DNA of 64,000 bases from Liolophura sinensis (taxonomy: Eukaryota > Mollusca > Polyplacophora > Chitonida > Chitonidae). Positions 36,205 to 47,146 of the stretch are shown here, in pieces. The stretch spans positions 22,272,017 through 22,336,016 of the forward strand of contig NC_088307.1 of NCBI RefSeq assembly GCF_032854445.1. Reading direction: 5' to 3'. The notes below the pieces were generated by a model. That model was not told the origin of the DNA, made no database searches, and was given only the letters and a program-made list of their open reading frames with translations. A program made the position numbers and the translations under genes. Position 1 is the stretch's first letter; every line of letters starts with the position of its first letter.

Positions 36205-36268
36205 TTGTCACGGGACGATTAATCATATGACACAGCTACGACGTTAAACCCCAAGCACTCACTCACTC
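36205..36268 (+). repeat. SINE B 3'-tail fragment
   Basis: 'catatgacacagctacgacg' and 'ttaaaccccaagcactcact' match the end of SINE B, with the short (cact)n tail. Confidence 0.75.
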
Positions 36269-36588
36269 ACTATACACAGCCCCCCAGCACATTTAATTGC
36301 CCAGAGAGTCGTGGGAATATTAGGATACGCTGTGGCACTTTTTGTTCTTTGACGCTACCACCTTCTCCATCACCCTGATGTGAAACCAAGCCCTGCATTA
36401 CAAATCCAAAACAAAGCCTTTTGTCACGTTTCATTGAATCCTGTCCTTCATACACACAAGGTGATTCCGCTCAGTTCATCTTCAAAATATTATCAGATAA
36501 CTAACCTAATCAGAAGCAATTTTTGCTGATACTTCATATTTCCGGACATGGGATTCCGTTGCCAGCTACACGGAGCTTCTGTCTGCCA
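36269..36588. other. No gene seen
   Basis: A 61-codon minus-strand frame (36270-36455) is unrecognised. The stretch ends at the assembly gap. Confidence 0.5.
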
Positions 36589-36788
36589 NNNNNNNNNNNN
36601 NNNNNNNNNNNNNNNNNNNNNNNNNNNNNNNNNNNNNNNNNNNNNNNNNNNNNNNNNNNNNNNNNNNNNNNNNNNNNNNNNNNNNNNNNNNNNNNNNNNN
36701 NNNNNNNNNNNNNNNNNNNNNNNNNNNNNNNNNNNNNNNNNNNNNNNNNNNNNNNNNNNNNNNNNNNNNNNNNNNNNNNNNNNNNNNN
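36589..36788. other. Assembly gap, 200 N
   Basis: An exact run of 200 N, the usual placeholder for a scaffold gap whose true size may be unknown. Frames that cross it are meaningless. Confidence 0.99.
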
Positions 36789-37592
36789 TGTCTGTCATAC
36801 AGAGTTGCGGTCACTAAGAACTCTTCTCGATACAGATATTTTTGGTTGTTCATCCACTTCCAACTGAATCTAAACAACAAACAACCACGTGGTAATCTCC
36901 CTAAGACCTTTGGTAATTGTCACCAGTAACTCTTGTAAGAATGGGATTAGTGAAAGAGCAAAGACGAGGAATTAAATCCATTTTTTGCAGAGAATGAAAG
37001 ACAGCTTTTTCATTACGGCAAAAATGTGTCCAAAAAGAAATGAGTCTTTCCTTTACAAATGTTTCGATTGTTTCGTGAGATTAGGCATTCTTCCAAAACC
37101 AAAATAATATTGTACATGTGGAAGGAAATGAAAGTCTAAGCTCCAAGCAGTAAATTGCCAATCTTGCAACAATCTGGTTCGGAATTACGCCTCGAGACTG
37201 TGGGCTCTTAGTGCCACAACATAAGAGTCTTAAAACTAAAGTTGGCCACTTTGATGCATATTTATTGGCGAAAACTTTGTGTGTTGGGTGGGTGGGGGGG
37301 GGGGGGGGGGGGTACATGCTTAATCCGGAACCAACGAATATACTTTACTCTTCTTATTTTAAATACTTTGTGATGCAGTCTTAAACTTAAATGCAATACA
37401 TCACTTTAATAATGTTAAATCCAATATTTTGTTAGTTGTAGGGGAAGGAAAAGTATTCACAATGTTACATTAGCTTTTTACTATAGACCTGTAATTCAAC
37501 ATTTTCAAAATGCCAAGAAAATACGGTAATATTAAACGTCTTAGCTGCTTAATACAATTAGGTCTTGCTTCACACGGTATTCCTTTGGGACC
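36789..37592. other. No gene seen; G run
   Basis: Contains a G19 tract at 37294-37312 preceded by 'gggtgggtg', which gives a false proline-rich frame on the minus strand (37081-37317). Confidence 0.6.
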
Positions 37593-37654
37593 TAATGTTA
37601 AACGTTGTTTTGGAAGTGGATCTTGCGATTATCGACGTGGAAGGTCCTTTACGG
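37593..37654 (+). repeat. Repeat D copy, partial
   Basis: 'aatgttaaacgttgttttgg' and 'ttgcgattatcgacgtggaa' match the first half of the unit; the 'ttgacggctgg' half is missing. Confidence 0.6.
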
Positions 37655-38172
37655 ACTACGAATGAGCTACGAATGTCGGACATGACGCTCACATTCCTTG
37701 TTTAACATCATTATTACCCGGTGTAACGTTTAGAGGTATTACATTTAGAGTCTAATGTTTCAGTATTTAATGTGTTGTATCATTTCACCACTTAAAATAT
37801 TTAGATTTTCACATTTGTGTTTTAAAAGTAAAGCCATTCAAGCCAGAGTTGAACCAGCCAAAATTGGTCTCGAGCCTATGGCCTCTTTAACAAGGGCGTG
37901 ACGAGGTCAACGTGAAGAGACCAACACCTGAAGCGGCTAAGCCAACCAGGGTTCCAAGATCCCTACACAGAGCTAGTTCACTCCTCCACTTCTAATAATG
38001 CTGAACACCTAGGCCAAATAATGCTATCGTTCTCCGAAAGATGGAATGGAATAAAATTCAGGTACAATAAACGCACGTGGTCTGTGCTGTTAACAAATCT
38101 TCGCGTAAACAAATTATATTATCGTTAAAAATTACAGTAACAGATTCCACGAAAAGGCTAAGCTCTTGTTTG
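37655..38172. other. No gene seen
   Basis: Includes 'acgtttagaggtattacatt' with a near copy 20 bases on, a trivial local duplication. At 37905-37960 'ggcgtgacgaggtcaac...' is not a tRNA. Confidence 0.5.
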
Positions 38173-38374
38173 TTAATGATACTTAACACAGCATACTGAG
38201 TAATTCCAGTGACGCCTAATAAATTGCAATTAACACCAAAGCATTTTTTTTTACCCAATTCTGCTTACGCCATGACATGATGCCAGATTTCACCGGTAGC
38301 GTGTGACCATTTGCCAACTACACACTACCCTCGCTGTTCTAGTTTTACTCTCTTTGCTGTAGTCTTTTGTATTA
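38173..38374 (-). repeat. Repeat C copy, internally deleted
   Basis: 'aacacagcatactgagtaat', 'aaattgcaattaacacc', 'tttttacccaattctgc', then a jump to 'atttcaccggtagcgtgtga' and 'actctctttgctgtag'. The 'gggggcgtg' segment is missing. Confidence 0.8.
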
Positions 38375-38904
38375 CCATTGCAATGTTACCTTAATGTTGC
38401 ATGTTGGTTAACTAGACCCTTTTTCTACTGGAAATGAGGTTTGCTGGTGGTCAGTGGCGTCATGTATTGGCTAAGCCAATCCATGCTACGCTGGTCGCTT
38501 CAAATAAATGTAATTATGTTAAGGATTCCCCATTCAATACGTTTATTCCAGAATTCCCTCATTTTGGAACCCATATAAAGCCCGCTTTTCATAGCCGTGT
38601 CCATTTATTCATAACCCAGAGCTAGGGGCTATTTTGGGTTTAACCGACTCTCTGAGAAGGTTGTTGCAAATGTTTGTATTTTTGACCTTCACAGAATTTT
38701 GTCGTATAGGAAAGAAAGGTGTAAACGAACTACTCCATTCCACAAACTTAAAGTGCTTGTGGTTTTAACTCACTGGTTTGGGGTTTACCTTGTTCTCATG
38801 AATATTTCATTTGAAGAAGTTTTCCAGATTTGTAATGGGGCCGAATCATGCAAAGAGAAACAGTCAAGAGTTATCATTGGTGTGGGAAAGACGCAAGGAA
38901 TGCT
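38375..38904. other. No gene seen
   Basis: Frames at 38434-38625 and 38699-38908 (63 and 69 codons) are unrecognised. Confidence 0.5.
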
Positions 38905-38990
38905 CTAGGCCACTGAGTGAAATCAGCATTCAAATCACGTACCATGCTAGAATGTAACTTGTTGATAACAAAATGTGTACCTTGCTTTCT
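38905..38990 (-). repeat. Repeat E copy
   Basis: 'gtaccatgctagaatgtaac' and 'gttgataacaaaatgtgtac' align to 11985-12030. Confidence 0.5.
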
Positions 38991-39062
38991 GTTTAGGCCA
39001 TTCTGCCATAGTTCCAACAGCGTTGTAAGCTTTTGTTTTTTGAAAGATTAAATGAACATTAT

Positions 39063-39125
39063 CCATTTTCCAAAAATTCCACTGTCGTATCTGCTCTGGT
39101 CTTATTCGCTATGCTGTGGTCTTTT
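39063..39125 (-). repeat. Repeat C fragment
   Basis: 'ccactgtcgtatctgctctg' and 'gtcttattcgctatgctgtg' match the outer end of the unit. Confidence 0.6.
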
Positions 39126-39409
39126 TATGTCGATTCCGGGCAGGGGTTGACACGAAACACTACACCATAAAGATTAAAATGCTCAAATAGTAGCAACTTT
39201 CACGTCCAATAAAACTAAGAATGGCAACTCATCAGGAAATCCACTTCTGTACCTAGCGAAAAACTCAGTCTGTGTATACACGCGTTGAATATGGCTATTG
39301 TATTCGGTTTTTGGTCTAGCTTCAATTCAATTAATCCACCAGTATCATATATCATTTCATTTAAGAACATATATTTCATCTGGAAGGTAATTATGAATTA
39401 TGAGTTTAA

Positions 39410-39690
39410 TACCACAGGTTCTGAGCCAATCGTGAAGCGAGTTCAACCCCGGCATTGGACAAAGATTTTCCCGATATTCCTGTTATCATTTTTTATTGGG
39501 ATCTTGGTGACAATAAGCGGTCAACCGCTGACAAGGTCGTTTGGTAAGTCTCAGTGCAATATGGTCGTACATGTGGAAAAGTTACATCGGAACTCTCCAA
39601 ATATAGGTGGTTTATCCCAGGCACTCCGGTTTCCTCCAGTCATAAAGATGACCGCCAGCGTAGAAGTACAAAGTTCTTGAGTGTAACGCG
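39410..39690 (+). mobile_element. SINE F-like copy
   Basis: B-box-like 'gcgagttcaaccccggc' (39438-39454), then 'cttggtgacaataagcggtc' and 'gtctcagtgcaatatgg' parallel 57772-57900 of the reference. The 3' part 'ggcactccggtttcctccag' is better preserved here. A 131-codon frame (39285-39680) crosses it and is not supported as a gene. Confidence 0.65.
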
Positions 39691-39694
39691 TACG

Positions 39695-39925
39695 CGTGTA
39701 GTTACGAGTGTGATAGTTGACAAATGGAGACTCGTAACCGGTGAAATCCGACCTCTTTTACCTCAGTTATGGTTATATTTTAACTGTCCATGCAAATGCT
39801 TAAATGCACGTCACCTATACTTAGGTAAAAAAACACAGGCACAAAAAGGAATGGAGTGATGCTTCTTACATCTTATTTGGCGTCACTGTTCTAGAATTAT
39901 TCAAATGTGCATATGTACATTGACG
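39695..39925 (+). repeat. Repeat C copy
   Basis: 'agtgtgatagttgacaaatg', 'ctcgtaaccggtgaaatccg', 'ttacctcagttatggttata', and the end 'gcgtcactgttctagaatta' are in family order. It directly follows the SINE F-like copy. Confidence 0.85.
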
Positions 39926-40558
39926 AAAAAAATCAACTTACGAAATTTGAAAAGTGAAACAATCGTTTCTGGCTCTCAACCCGATGTGAGGTGCTATAAA
40001 TACCTCTTATAAACTGGATATAGACATGAGCTTGGCAGCCAAGTAAATCTATGGCGTAACCGGTATTGGTGGACCATTAGAACTGCCGAATCAAGGGGAT
40101 TGTTCGGTTGTTGATGTTAATCTTATCACAATGCCTCACTATACCAACACAAACCAAAAACTAAATCATCAGCTTTTTACCTTATAGTCACGAGAATCCT
40201 TTTGTGTGCTTGTAACTCTTCACACTAGCCGGCAACGGGACTATTGTCCGCAGGATATAGCTTTCCCGCCTACATGGAATTATCTATGTCTTCTTGCAGA
40301 ATAGGACACGCGTATTCCAGTAATTAGCTGTCCAAGGGATCCCTTCCACTGTATATATACAGTGAGTGGACAAAATGCCGAGAGAAAACCACCCATGCAA
40401 ATTACAAATTTATATGGATCGGTATCATGCGAAAGATAAATGATCAAACGTTTACGATTCATTGGCTTTACAAAGGCATGCTTCACATTTTGTATACATC
40501 TTCCACTGCAATTCATGAACTGTCATAGTAAAGAGTGGGTATAGTATTAAACAACTCG
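39926..40558. other. No gene seen
   Basis: A 78-codon minus-strand frame at 40280-40516 is unrecognised. No matched repeats. Confidence 0.5.
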
Positions 40559-40660
40559 TCAGTGGGAAGATCTGCCGCAGGGCTCTGCCTGCTTTCCTTC
40601 CAACAATAATGCTCGTCGCCGTGGTACCAGGAAAATATTATAGATGTATGCGTTAAAAAA
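40559..40660 (+). repeat. SINE A fragment, degraded
   Basis: 'agatctgccgcagggctctg', 'ccttccaacaataatgctcg' and 'tcgccgtggtaccaggaaaa' follow the SINE A body with many changes. Confidence 0.5.
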
Positions 40661-40662
40661 GA

Positions 40663-40712
40663 CATTCGTATACCAGCTGTCTGGACAAAGGGCGTTCTAG
40701 GTCAGTACGAGT
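40663..40712 (-). repeat. Repeat D fragment
   Basis: 'cattcgtataccagctgtct' and 'gggcgttctaggtca' are the inverse of the D blocks. Confidence 0.45.
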
Positions 40713-40907
40713 AGTGGGTAAAATAAAATAAATAAATATTAAACGACAATCAAATAAATAAGCATCTACTAGAATGTTTATCAGTCGTCCTTTAATTACA
40801 GGTTTTAAAGTAAGCACTGTGCTGTAAAGACAGATACAACTAATCATGATGCACTATTATGCATATCATGTAGCGTAGTGTGTAACTACTTTGATGATAT
40901 GAGCATT

Positions 40908-41125
40908 TCAATATAATTAAGACGTACAGCATAGAGAGAAAAACCAGAGCAGCAACGACAGTGTGATAGCTGGAAAATGGTCACACCTAACCCGTGAAAT
41001 ACGGCCTCTTGTCAGTTTACCTCATTTAGGATTATATATTCTAATTGTTCACGTAAATGCATAAGTAGTAGCAAACAACTATGGCTTAAGCAGAATTAGG
41101 TTAAAAAAGCTCAAGTTCAGTTATT
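40908..41125 (+). repeat. Repeat C copy
   Basis: The outer 5' end is well kept ('caatataattaagacgtaca', 'gcatagagagaaaaaccaga'), followed by 'cagtgtgatagctgg', 'gtcagtttacctcatttagg' and 'atggcttaagcagaattagg'. Useful for defining the boundary. Confidence 0.9.
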
Positions 41126-42424
41126 TAGATCCCCTGTCACACACATAACTAGATTTGAACAAATGGCAAACACTATTACCCTGTAAATATTCGTTTTCGT
41201 TTAGAGTTGTTTGGTGTAAAAAATATTATCAAGGATAAAAAAGATAATAAAAATTTCTGATACCGTGATGTAGAAATTGCTGTTCTGAGTATACACCAAA
41301 AGTTAGCCTGAATCTTTCACCAGGCTGTGACGAAGATACTGGTAAGCAGCACTATAAAATACGCAGGATTTAAATCCAAATTTAGGTGAAATCGTATCTT
41401 GCCTTTCTGATTATAAAATCACGCCAGGTTAGACTTTCCAAGCGTGTACTGTAGTCAGGGACAAAACGCCATCTGTAATTGACACCCTCGTTCAATAAAT
41501 CCACATATTGGTATATTTGGTATTTTAGATCAGAACCACGCTGTCAGCCTGGGGGCAAAGTCTTGGGATGTCTGCGCTCAATATTCGTCCAGGTATTGTT
41601 GAGGGTAATCGACGTCAGGTGGTGGAGATATCTAAGTGGACGGTCTAAACAGATACTATCTCTTCGTAAGATGCCCGACGTTTAACGTTGTTTTCGATGT
41701 TATGCTGTTGGAGATCAGATTGCCAACAATGGCGTTTTTGTATGCCAGTACATTCATACACTATCTAATACCAATGAGACAGAGGGCAAACGTCACGTCT
41801 TCCATTCGAGTATTTCTTCTTGAGCTTAAAGGGTCCGTGGCAGGGAATTAGCCAAACACATCAAACACATGTGAGCAGGTGATGTACAAAGGCAGCAAGA
41901 CATAATGTTATAAGGTCAGTGTTATCTGATCATGCATAACCAGTGAAAAAAAGCAAACGTACAGTTTATAGCCTCCGTATGTCGATTGTTCTGCGGTAAC
42001 GATACCTCGAGCAAATAGAGCTTCAACAAAGCGCCATAGAAAATAAATAACAATGCCTTTCGTGGATTGAGCATCTTTTCGGTTTGAGCCTGAAACCAAG
42101 TCACAAGGTCATATATTTGTGGTTGACGCAAGTTATATAAAACTACAAAAGAACAGTATCGTCGCCAGGTATTTTGGGGATTGTCATTTCAAGACTCAAA
42201 ACTAACTTTTAATTATCTGTTAAAGTCTTTATTGTTGTCTTCACATAAAACACATGCCGTATTTCTTTGGCGAGGATAAATGAATCCATTTTCCATGAAC
42301 TACAGCCTCTAGTTTATAGAATCCGATACTGTAGCAAAAGGTGGACATTTCAAATGGTAATGGTTTATTGAAATTTAACACGTGAAAAACTGTCAAATTG
42401 TCGCATTGAGCTAGAAATGACTAC
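41126..42424. other. No gene seen
   Basis: Frames at 41479-41851 and 41908-42131 overlap in several phases with no recognisable product. No matched repeat. Confidence 0.5.
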
Positions 42425-42675
42425 AGCATGAAAAAGAGGTTATAGCAGCTCCAAAAGTGTGATCGTTGGCATATGGTCACATGTAACAAGTGAAATAAGG
42501 TCGGATATGAACATAATTCAGTTAGGGTTTTATTTTAAGTGTTCATGTAAATGTTTAACAGTAACAACTTATACAACCCCGATGAATTCATCAGAGTTGA
42601 AATACAAATGACAAAGCTGTTGATTGCAATTTATTAAAGGTCACTCGTCTAGAATTACTTGAACTGCAGTGTTGC
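42425..42675 (+). repeat. Repeat C copy
   Basis: 'agcagctccaaaagtgtgat', 'catatggtcacatgtaacaa', 'cagttagggttttattttaa', 'ttgattgcaatttattaaag' and 'cgtctagaattacttg' in order. Confidence 0.88.
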
Positions 42676-43364
42676 CATTTCCTAAAATGCCTTGCTTGAT
42701 ACAACGCTCGAATACAACGTGACTGCTGGCTGAGTTTAAAAACAAGTTAAAACACGTGCAGGAAAACTTTAAATATGTCTGAATACGGTCTCTTGCTTTA
42801 GATACAATTTATGCGAAACTATAGAATGTACTAAAATAACTATTAGTTCGTCACATGTCTTTCTTTATTACAAACCGTGGTATCGCAAGAAATTGCGGAT
42901 ATCAAGTAGAGGTGGATGATGGATTTGGAGAAGGAATGGCAATAGCAGCAGTCAGTGATGGTAATTTTCATCCAGGGGTTAAATCCAATAGTGTAACCTG
43001 AATTCATACACCAATATGAACTCTTAAGAGGCAGAAGTCCGCGGTATGACATCCGGCATACTGACGTCACCGACAGCCAACAGAAAACAACACTAAGCGT
43101 GTTTACGAAAAAGAAAAGGAACCTTCGGAAATAGGAGTCAAAATAACATCTGATTATTCCAAGTGCTCAAGAATTTTTCCGTATGATAAAGCGCATCGAA
43201 AGGAAATGACACGCTGAAAATTTGAAGCTAATTCATTCCAGGAGTTTTTCAAAGTGATATTGGATATCGTTCGGTGGTAATACAAATGTTACAAGTTTTC
43301 TGTAGAACGCAAGAAAAAAAACTGTGGTCTTTCCAGCATAACAAATTTAATAGCAATATTTACC
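42676..43364. other. No gene seen
   Basis: A 75-codon minus-strand frame (42843-43070) is unrecognised. Confidence 0.5.
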
Positions 43365-43512
43365 TCAACTGAGGCTTTATTTTAACGAGTTCGTCTAAAT
43401 GTTTAAACAGTAACGTCTTACCCCTAGCCCCATAAATGAAGCAGAATCAGGTTAAAATATGTTGTGGTGTTAACTGCAATTTATTATGACTCACTAATTT
43501 AGAATTGTGTAA
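43365..43512 (+). repeat. Repeat C copy, 3' half
   Basis: 'acctcaactgaggctttatt', 'gttcgtctaaatgtttaaac', 'gaagcagaatcaggttaaaa', 'gttaactgcaatttattatg' and 'actaatttagaattgtgt'. The 25-bp minisatellite begins 12 bases later. Confidence 0.85.
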
Positions 43513-43524
43513 GTTAGAGGTAAC

Positions 43525-44728
43525 AGAGTGTATGTATGGCGAGGCATTGGAGATTGTGTATGACTTGGGAATTGGAGTCTGTGTATGCCCGAGACATTGG
43601 AGTGTGTGTTTGACTTAGGCAATGGAGTGTGTGCATGGCTGAGGCATTGGAGTGTGTGTATGGCTGAGGCATTGGAGTGTGTGTTTGACTTAGGTATTGG
43701 AGTGTGTGTATGGCTGAGGCATTGGAGTATGTGCATTGCTGAGACATTGGAGTGTGTGTATGGCTGAGGCATCGGAATGTGTTTATGGCTGAGGCATTAA
43801 AGTGTGTGTACGGCTGAGATATTGGAGTGTGTGTTTGACTTAGGTATTGGAGTGTGTGTATGGCTGAGGCATTGGAGTATGTGCATTGCTGAGACATTGG
43901 AGTGTGTTTATGGCTGAGGCATTGGAGTGTGTGTATGGCTGAGGCATTGGAGTGTGTGTTTGACTTAGGTATTGGAGTGTGTGTATGGCTGAGGCATTGG
44001 AGTATGTGCATTGCTGAGACATTGGAGTGTGTGTATGGCTGAGGCATCGGAATGTGTTTATGGCTGAGGCATCGGAGTGTGTGTATGGCTGAGGCATCAG
44101 AGTATGTGCATGGCTGAGGCATTGGAGTGTGTTTATGGCTGAGGCATTAAAGTGTGTGTACAGCTGAGATATTGGAGTGTGTGTTTCCCTGAGGCATTGG
44201 AGTGTGTGCATGGCTTAGGCGTTGGAGTGTGTGTATGGCTGCGGCATCGGTGTGTGTTTTTGGCCGAGGCATTAAAGTGTGTGTACGGCTGAGATATTGG
44301 AGTGTGTGTTTCCCTGAGGCATTGGAGTGTGTGCATGGCTGAGGCATCGGAGTGTGTGCATGGCTGAGGCATTGGAGTGTGTGTATGGCTGAGGCATCGG
44401 AATGTGTTTATGGCTGAGGCATCGGAGTGTGTGTATGGCTGAGGCATTGGAGTGTGTGTATGGCTGAGGCATTGGAGTGTGTTTATGGCTGAGGCATTAA
44501 AGTGTGTGTACGGCTGAGATATTGGAGTGTGTGTTTCCCTGAGGCATTGGAGTGTGTGCATGGCTTAGGCGTTGGAGTGTGTGTATGGCTGAGGCATCGG
44601 TGTGTGTTTATGGCCGAGGCATTGGATTGTGTGTATGGCCGAGACATTGGAGTGTGAGCATGGCCGAGGGATTGGAGTGTGTGCATGGCCGAGGCATTGG
44701 AGTGTGTGTATGGCCGAGCTATGGGAGT
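43525..44728. repeat. Minisatellite, 25-bp unit, about 48 copies
   Basis: The unit is like 'gaggcattggagtgtgtgta' plus 'tggct', with variants such as 'gagacattgg', 'ttgacttagg', 'gagatattgg' and 'gtttccctgagg'. Blocks of variants recur: one with 'ttgacttaggtattgg' near 43687, 43837 and 43967, and one with 'gcattaaagtgtgtgta' near 43794, 44143, 44271 and 44493. This shows expansion by larger steps. Because 25 is not a multiple of three, the minus strand reads as a 25-residue repeat in all three frames; the resulting frames of up to 202 codons are by-products. Confidence 0.95.
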
Positions 44729-45221
44729 GCACTGGGATATAACGGCGCCGTAGGAATGGCGGCGTGGAGATCGGACAATACAACACACTTCGTAAGACTG
44801 GGGCTGCATTGAAGAAACGTACTGATTCAAAGATATGGAGAGTAAAAACTAAAGAAGCGATCATGATATTTGTCAAGTGGTCACACAGAGAGGTAGTCTC
44901 TCTAAACCAGACCGTCCTAACCTACCGTTACCTTAACGGTTTTCCGTCTGTCGAAATACCTGTCATATTCGTATACAAGTGGATGTACTCAGTGTTAGCC
45001 AATGAACGCTCCGTACGAGAAAAAAGCCTTCGCAGAAATTTTCATTGGTTGAAGTGGGGGTGTGTCTTCATTAATATTCATCATCAAGCAAGAACTGGCA
45101 AAAGTAAGATGTTGACCGAAAACCACGAATGCGAGAAAATTAGCAGAGAAGCCGAGCCCTTGTGTGTCAAGAAGGGTTATAAGTAATTATATTTAAGGAA
45201 ATAAAACTTCCTCTAACGTAC
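44729..45221. other. No supported gene
   Basis: A 140-codon plus-strand frame (44764-45186) starts in the minisatellite edge. At 44823-44885 it crosses what may be an eroded repeat C ('gagagtaaaaactaaagaag', 'caagtggtcacac'). The product is unrecognised, so I do not call it a gene. 'aataaa' lies at 45200. Confidence 0.45.
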
Positions 45222-45590
45222 AATCACAGGTTGTAGTACTGGAGCAGAACTGGTTGAAACATTTTCTTTCTCCGCCGTGAAGGCAATAGCTCCAAATTTC
45301 TTCTTAATGCGGGGAGATGATCTTCCGACGGCCATTCGTGCCACTCTCTGTTTGTTCGTTTCCCATTGCTCTTCAATATCCTTGCAAATATCCCTCCTCT
45401 CTCGTTTGCAGGTTTCCCATTGCTCTTTAATATCCTTACAAATATCCCCCATCTCTCCTTTGCAGGTTTTCTCTTTCCGTGTAGCCTTTACTAATTTATT
45501 TAATCTCACAGAACATGACATGCAGACATAGCTCTCTCCTTGTAACACAACAACGTCAGGGAAGACGAAATGGAAAGCGGCCAGGACCGC
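45222..45590 (-). CDS. Probable internal exon of a zinc-binding (ZAD-like?) protein
   Basis: The minus-strand frame runs 5'-3' from 45590 to a stop at 45213, with no required Met start; upstream in frame is a double stop (about 45612), so an acceptor at 'ctaag' (45591-45595) is needed. The donor candidate is 'gtacgt' (45216-45221). The product has 'VCMSC', a C-x2-C pair, in the context 'GESYVCMSCSVRLNKLVK'. That resembles the second half of ZAD/THAP-like zinc-binding modules seen in many invertebrate proteins. A basic, charged segment follows with an internal duplication ('DICKDIKEQWETCK' and 'DICKDIEEQWETNK'), then a short tail with 'SAPVLQPVIV'. The composition is unlike the chance frames elsewhere. 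The first C-x2-C half would have to be in an upstream exon that I did not find. The ZAD-like label is from memory and uncertain. Confidence 0.45.
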
Positions 45591-45939
45591 CTTAGAAGTC
45601 TTTACTTTCCGTCATCAAATCACGCCTTTAAGCTGTCACAAGACGATTATTCACTGTGGATACTAGCTGTCTAAACAAATTCTACAGTAAACTTTGAAAT
45701 CCACATTATCTTTCCTTTGCTTTGGCGTGGCCATCGAATCGCATGATTGTCGTATATAGAGCTATAGGTATCTGCACATGACAACTGTCATTTACTGTTA
45801 TCGCCGAAAGATAATAGAGTCGTTTCCATTGGTCGGCCAGGATTATGTTAAATAGCAATGTTTACGTCACCGAACGCGAGATGTGCAGGCTTTTCAGCAG
45901 AGGTTAAGTAGACTTACGGCTACGGTCTTCTGCATAAGG
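45591..45939. other. No gene seen
   Basis: Upstream (minus-strand sense) flank of the exon-like frame. Contains 'ccattggtcgg' at 45828-45838 (CCAAT-type core 'attgg'), but no TATA box or donor to go with it. Confidence 0.45.
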
Positions 45940-46005
45940 AGAGTAACACAGATGACGAAATCCGGTCTCTTGTCAATTTACGTCAGTTAGGTTTTTTTCA
46001 TGTAA
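45940..46005 (+). repeat. Repeat C fragment
   Basis: 'gatgacgaaatccggtctct' and 'tgtcaatttacgtcagttag' match the middle of the unit. Confidence 0.7.
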
Positions 46006-46588
46006 AAGCTCAACAAGATGGAACTTAGTAGGCATCAAGAAGCACTACAGCACTATGTGTCTAAAAACAATCGCTTAACGTGTAGTACTGGGTACTGACT
46101 TGCTTAGTAAATGGTGAATTCTACAATAACACAAAAGTTTAAGAGTCCATCCAGACAAAAACCTGGAGTGCCCATCGTTGTAAGGACGCACCAATGTCAC
46201 GTGTTATGTGAGCCGTTGTATAATGGCAAATGGGATCACATCACGGGTTCCTAATACCAGCCCCCCTACCAACCCACTACATTCCTCATTCTTTCTATCC
46301 ACCCCAACCCCCTACCTACACCCCAACCGGTGAATTTATTACAGCTGATTCGAGTACATCCCAATATAAAAATATGATATGATATCTACTGCTTTTCTTC
46401 GGCTCAAGTGAAACAGGCAATATGTGTGAGCGCTCCCGTATTCAGTGCAGTTATATGATTACAGCCTTATAGATCCTTATTAATTTGCAACCCTATAAAT
46501 ATATTACATCCTCGGGTGCGGGTGGGGGCATGGGGGTGGAGGGGGGGGGGGGGCTTAGGGAAGGTGTACAATAAACCGGAAAGAAAAC
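46006..46588. other. No gene seen; C- and G-rich tracts
   Basis: Pyrimidine/C-rich stretch at 46260-46330 and a G-rich one at 46513-46553 including G13. Open frames across these are low-complexity. Confidence 0.55.
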
Positions 46589-46829
46589 TAAATGAATATG
46601 ACCCAGGGTCATATCGCTGTGAGTTCAAATCCAGCTCATGGTGGCTTCCTCTCCGGTCGTACTTGGGAAGGTCAGTCAGCAACCTGCGGATGGTCGTGGG
46701 TTTCCCCCAGTCTCGGCCAGGTTTCCTTCTACCATTATGCTGGTCGCTGTCGTATAAGTGAAATATTCTTGAGTACAGCCTAATACCCCAATCAAATAAA
46801 TAAATAAATAAATAAATAATAAATGAATA
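46589..46829 (+). mobile_element. SINE A copy, head-truncated, with 10-bp target duplication
   Basis: Keeps 'gtgagttcaaatccagctca' with its B box, a full body and a long (aata)n tail. 'taaatgaata' is repeated at 46589-46598 and 46820-46829. Confidence 0.88.
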
Positions 46830-46871
46830 ATTACGAAAATTCCATCATCTTTGTCGGCTACGTAAAGCAAA

Positions 46872-47146
46872 ATGTGGAATTTACTTTTTCTAAACGCGCC
46901 AAACGCTTTTAAAACATAGGATTCTACGGTGGTTTGCTGGGACCCAGAGAGTTTCAGTCAGGCTTAAAATAGCTCATCCACCTTCATTAGCTCTATATGT
47001 CTATGCTTTCTGACTGATGAAAATAGCAGTCTATGTTCGTTATGTGGCAATAACAGGATATGATATCACTGATATGATCAAAACAGGCCACCGTAGAATC
47101 CAAAGTTTCAAAAGCATTTTGAGTCAAAAAATAAATTTCAGAAAAT
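46872..47146. mobile_element. MITE-like element with about 75-bp inverted arms
   Basis: The left arm 'tggaatttactttttctaaa' to 'aggattctacggtggtttgc' (46874-46945) is mirrored by the right arm 'ggccaccgtagaatccaaag' to 'aaaaaataaatttca' (47084-47140). 'ggattctacggtgg' is perfect in both arms. The middle is about 130 bp and non-coding. No clear target duplication was found. Confidence 0.82.

Noticed and set aside
36493-36880. Frames crossing the N run
   Set aside because: Artefacts of unknown bases in the assembly gap.
39285-39680. 131-codon plus-strand frame
   Set aside because: Most of it overlaps a SINE F-like element.
43514-44830. His/Thr/Ser-rich minus-strand proteins of 66-202 residues
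   Set aside because: By-product of the 25-bp minisatellite, which lacks stops in all minus frames; overlapping frames cannot all be genes.
44764-45186. 140-codon plus-strand frame
   Set aside because: Starts at the edge of the minisatellite and crosses a possible eroded repeat C; product not recognisable.
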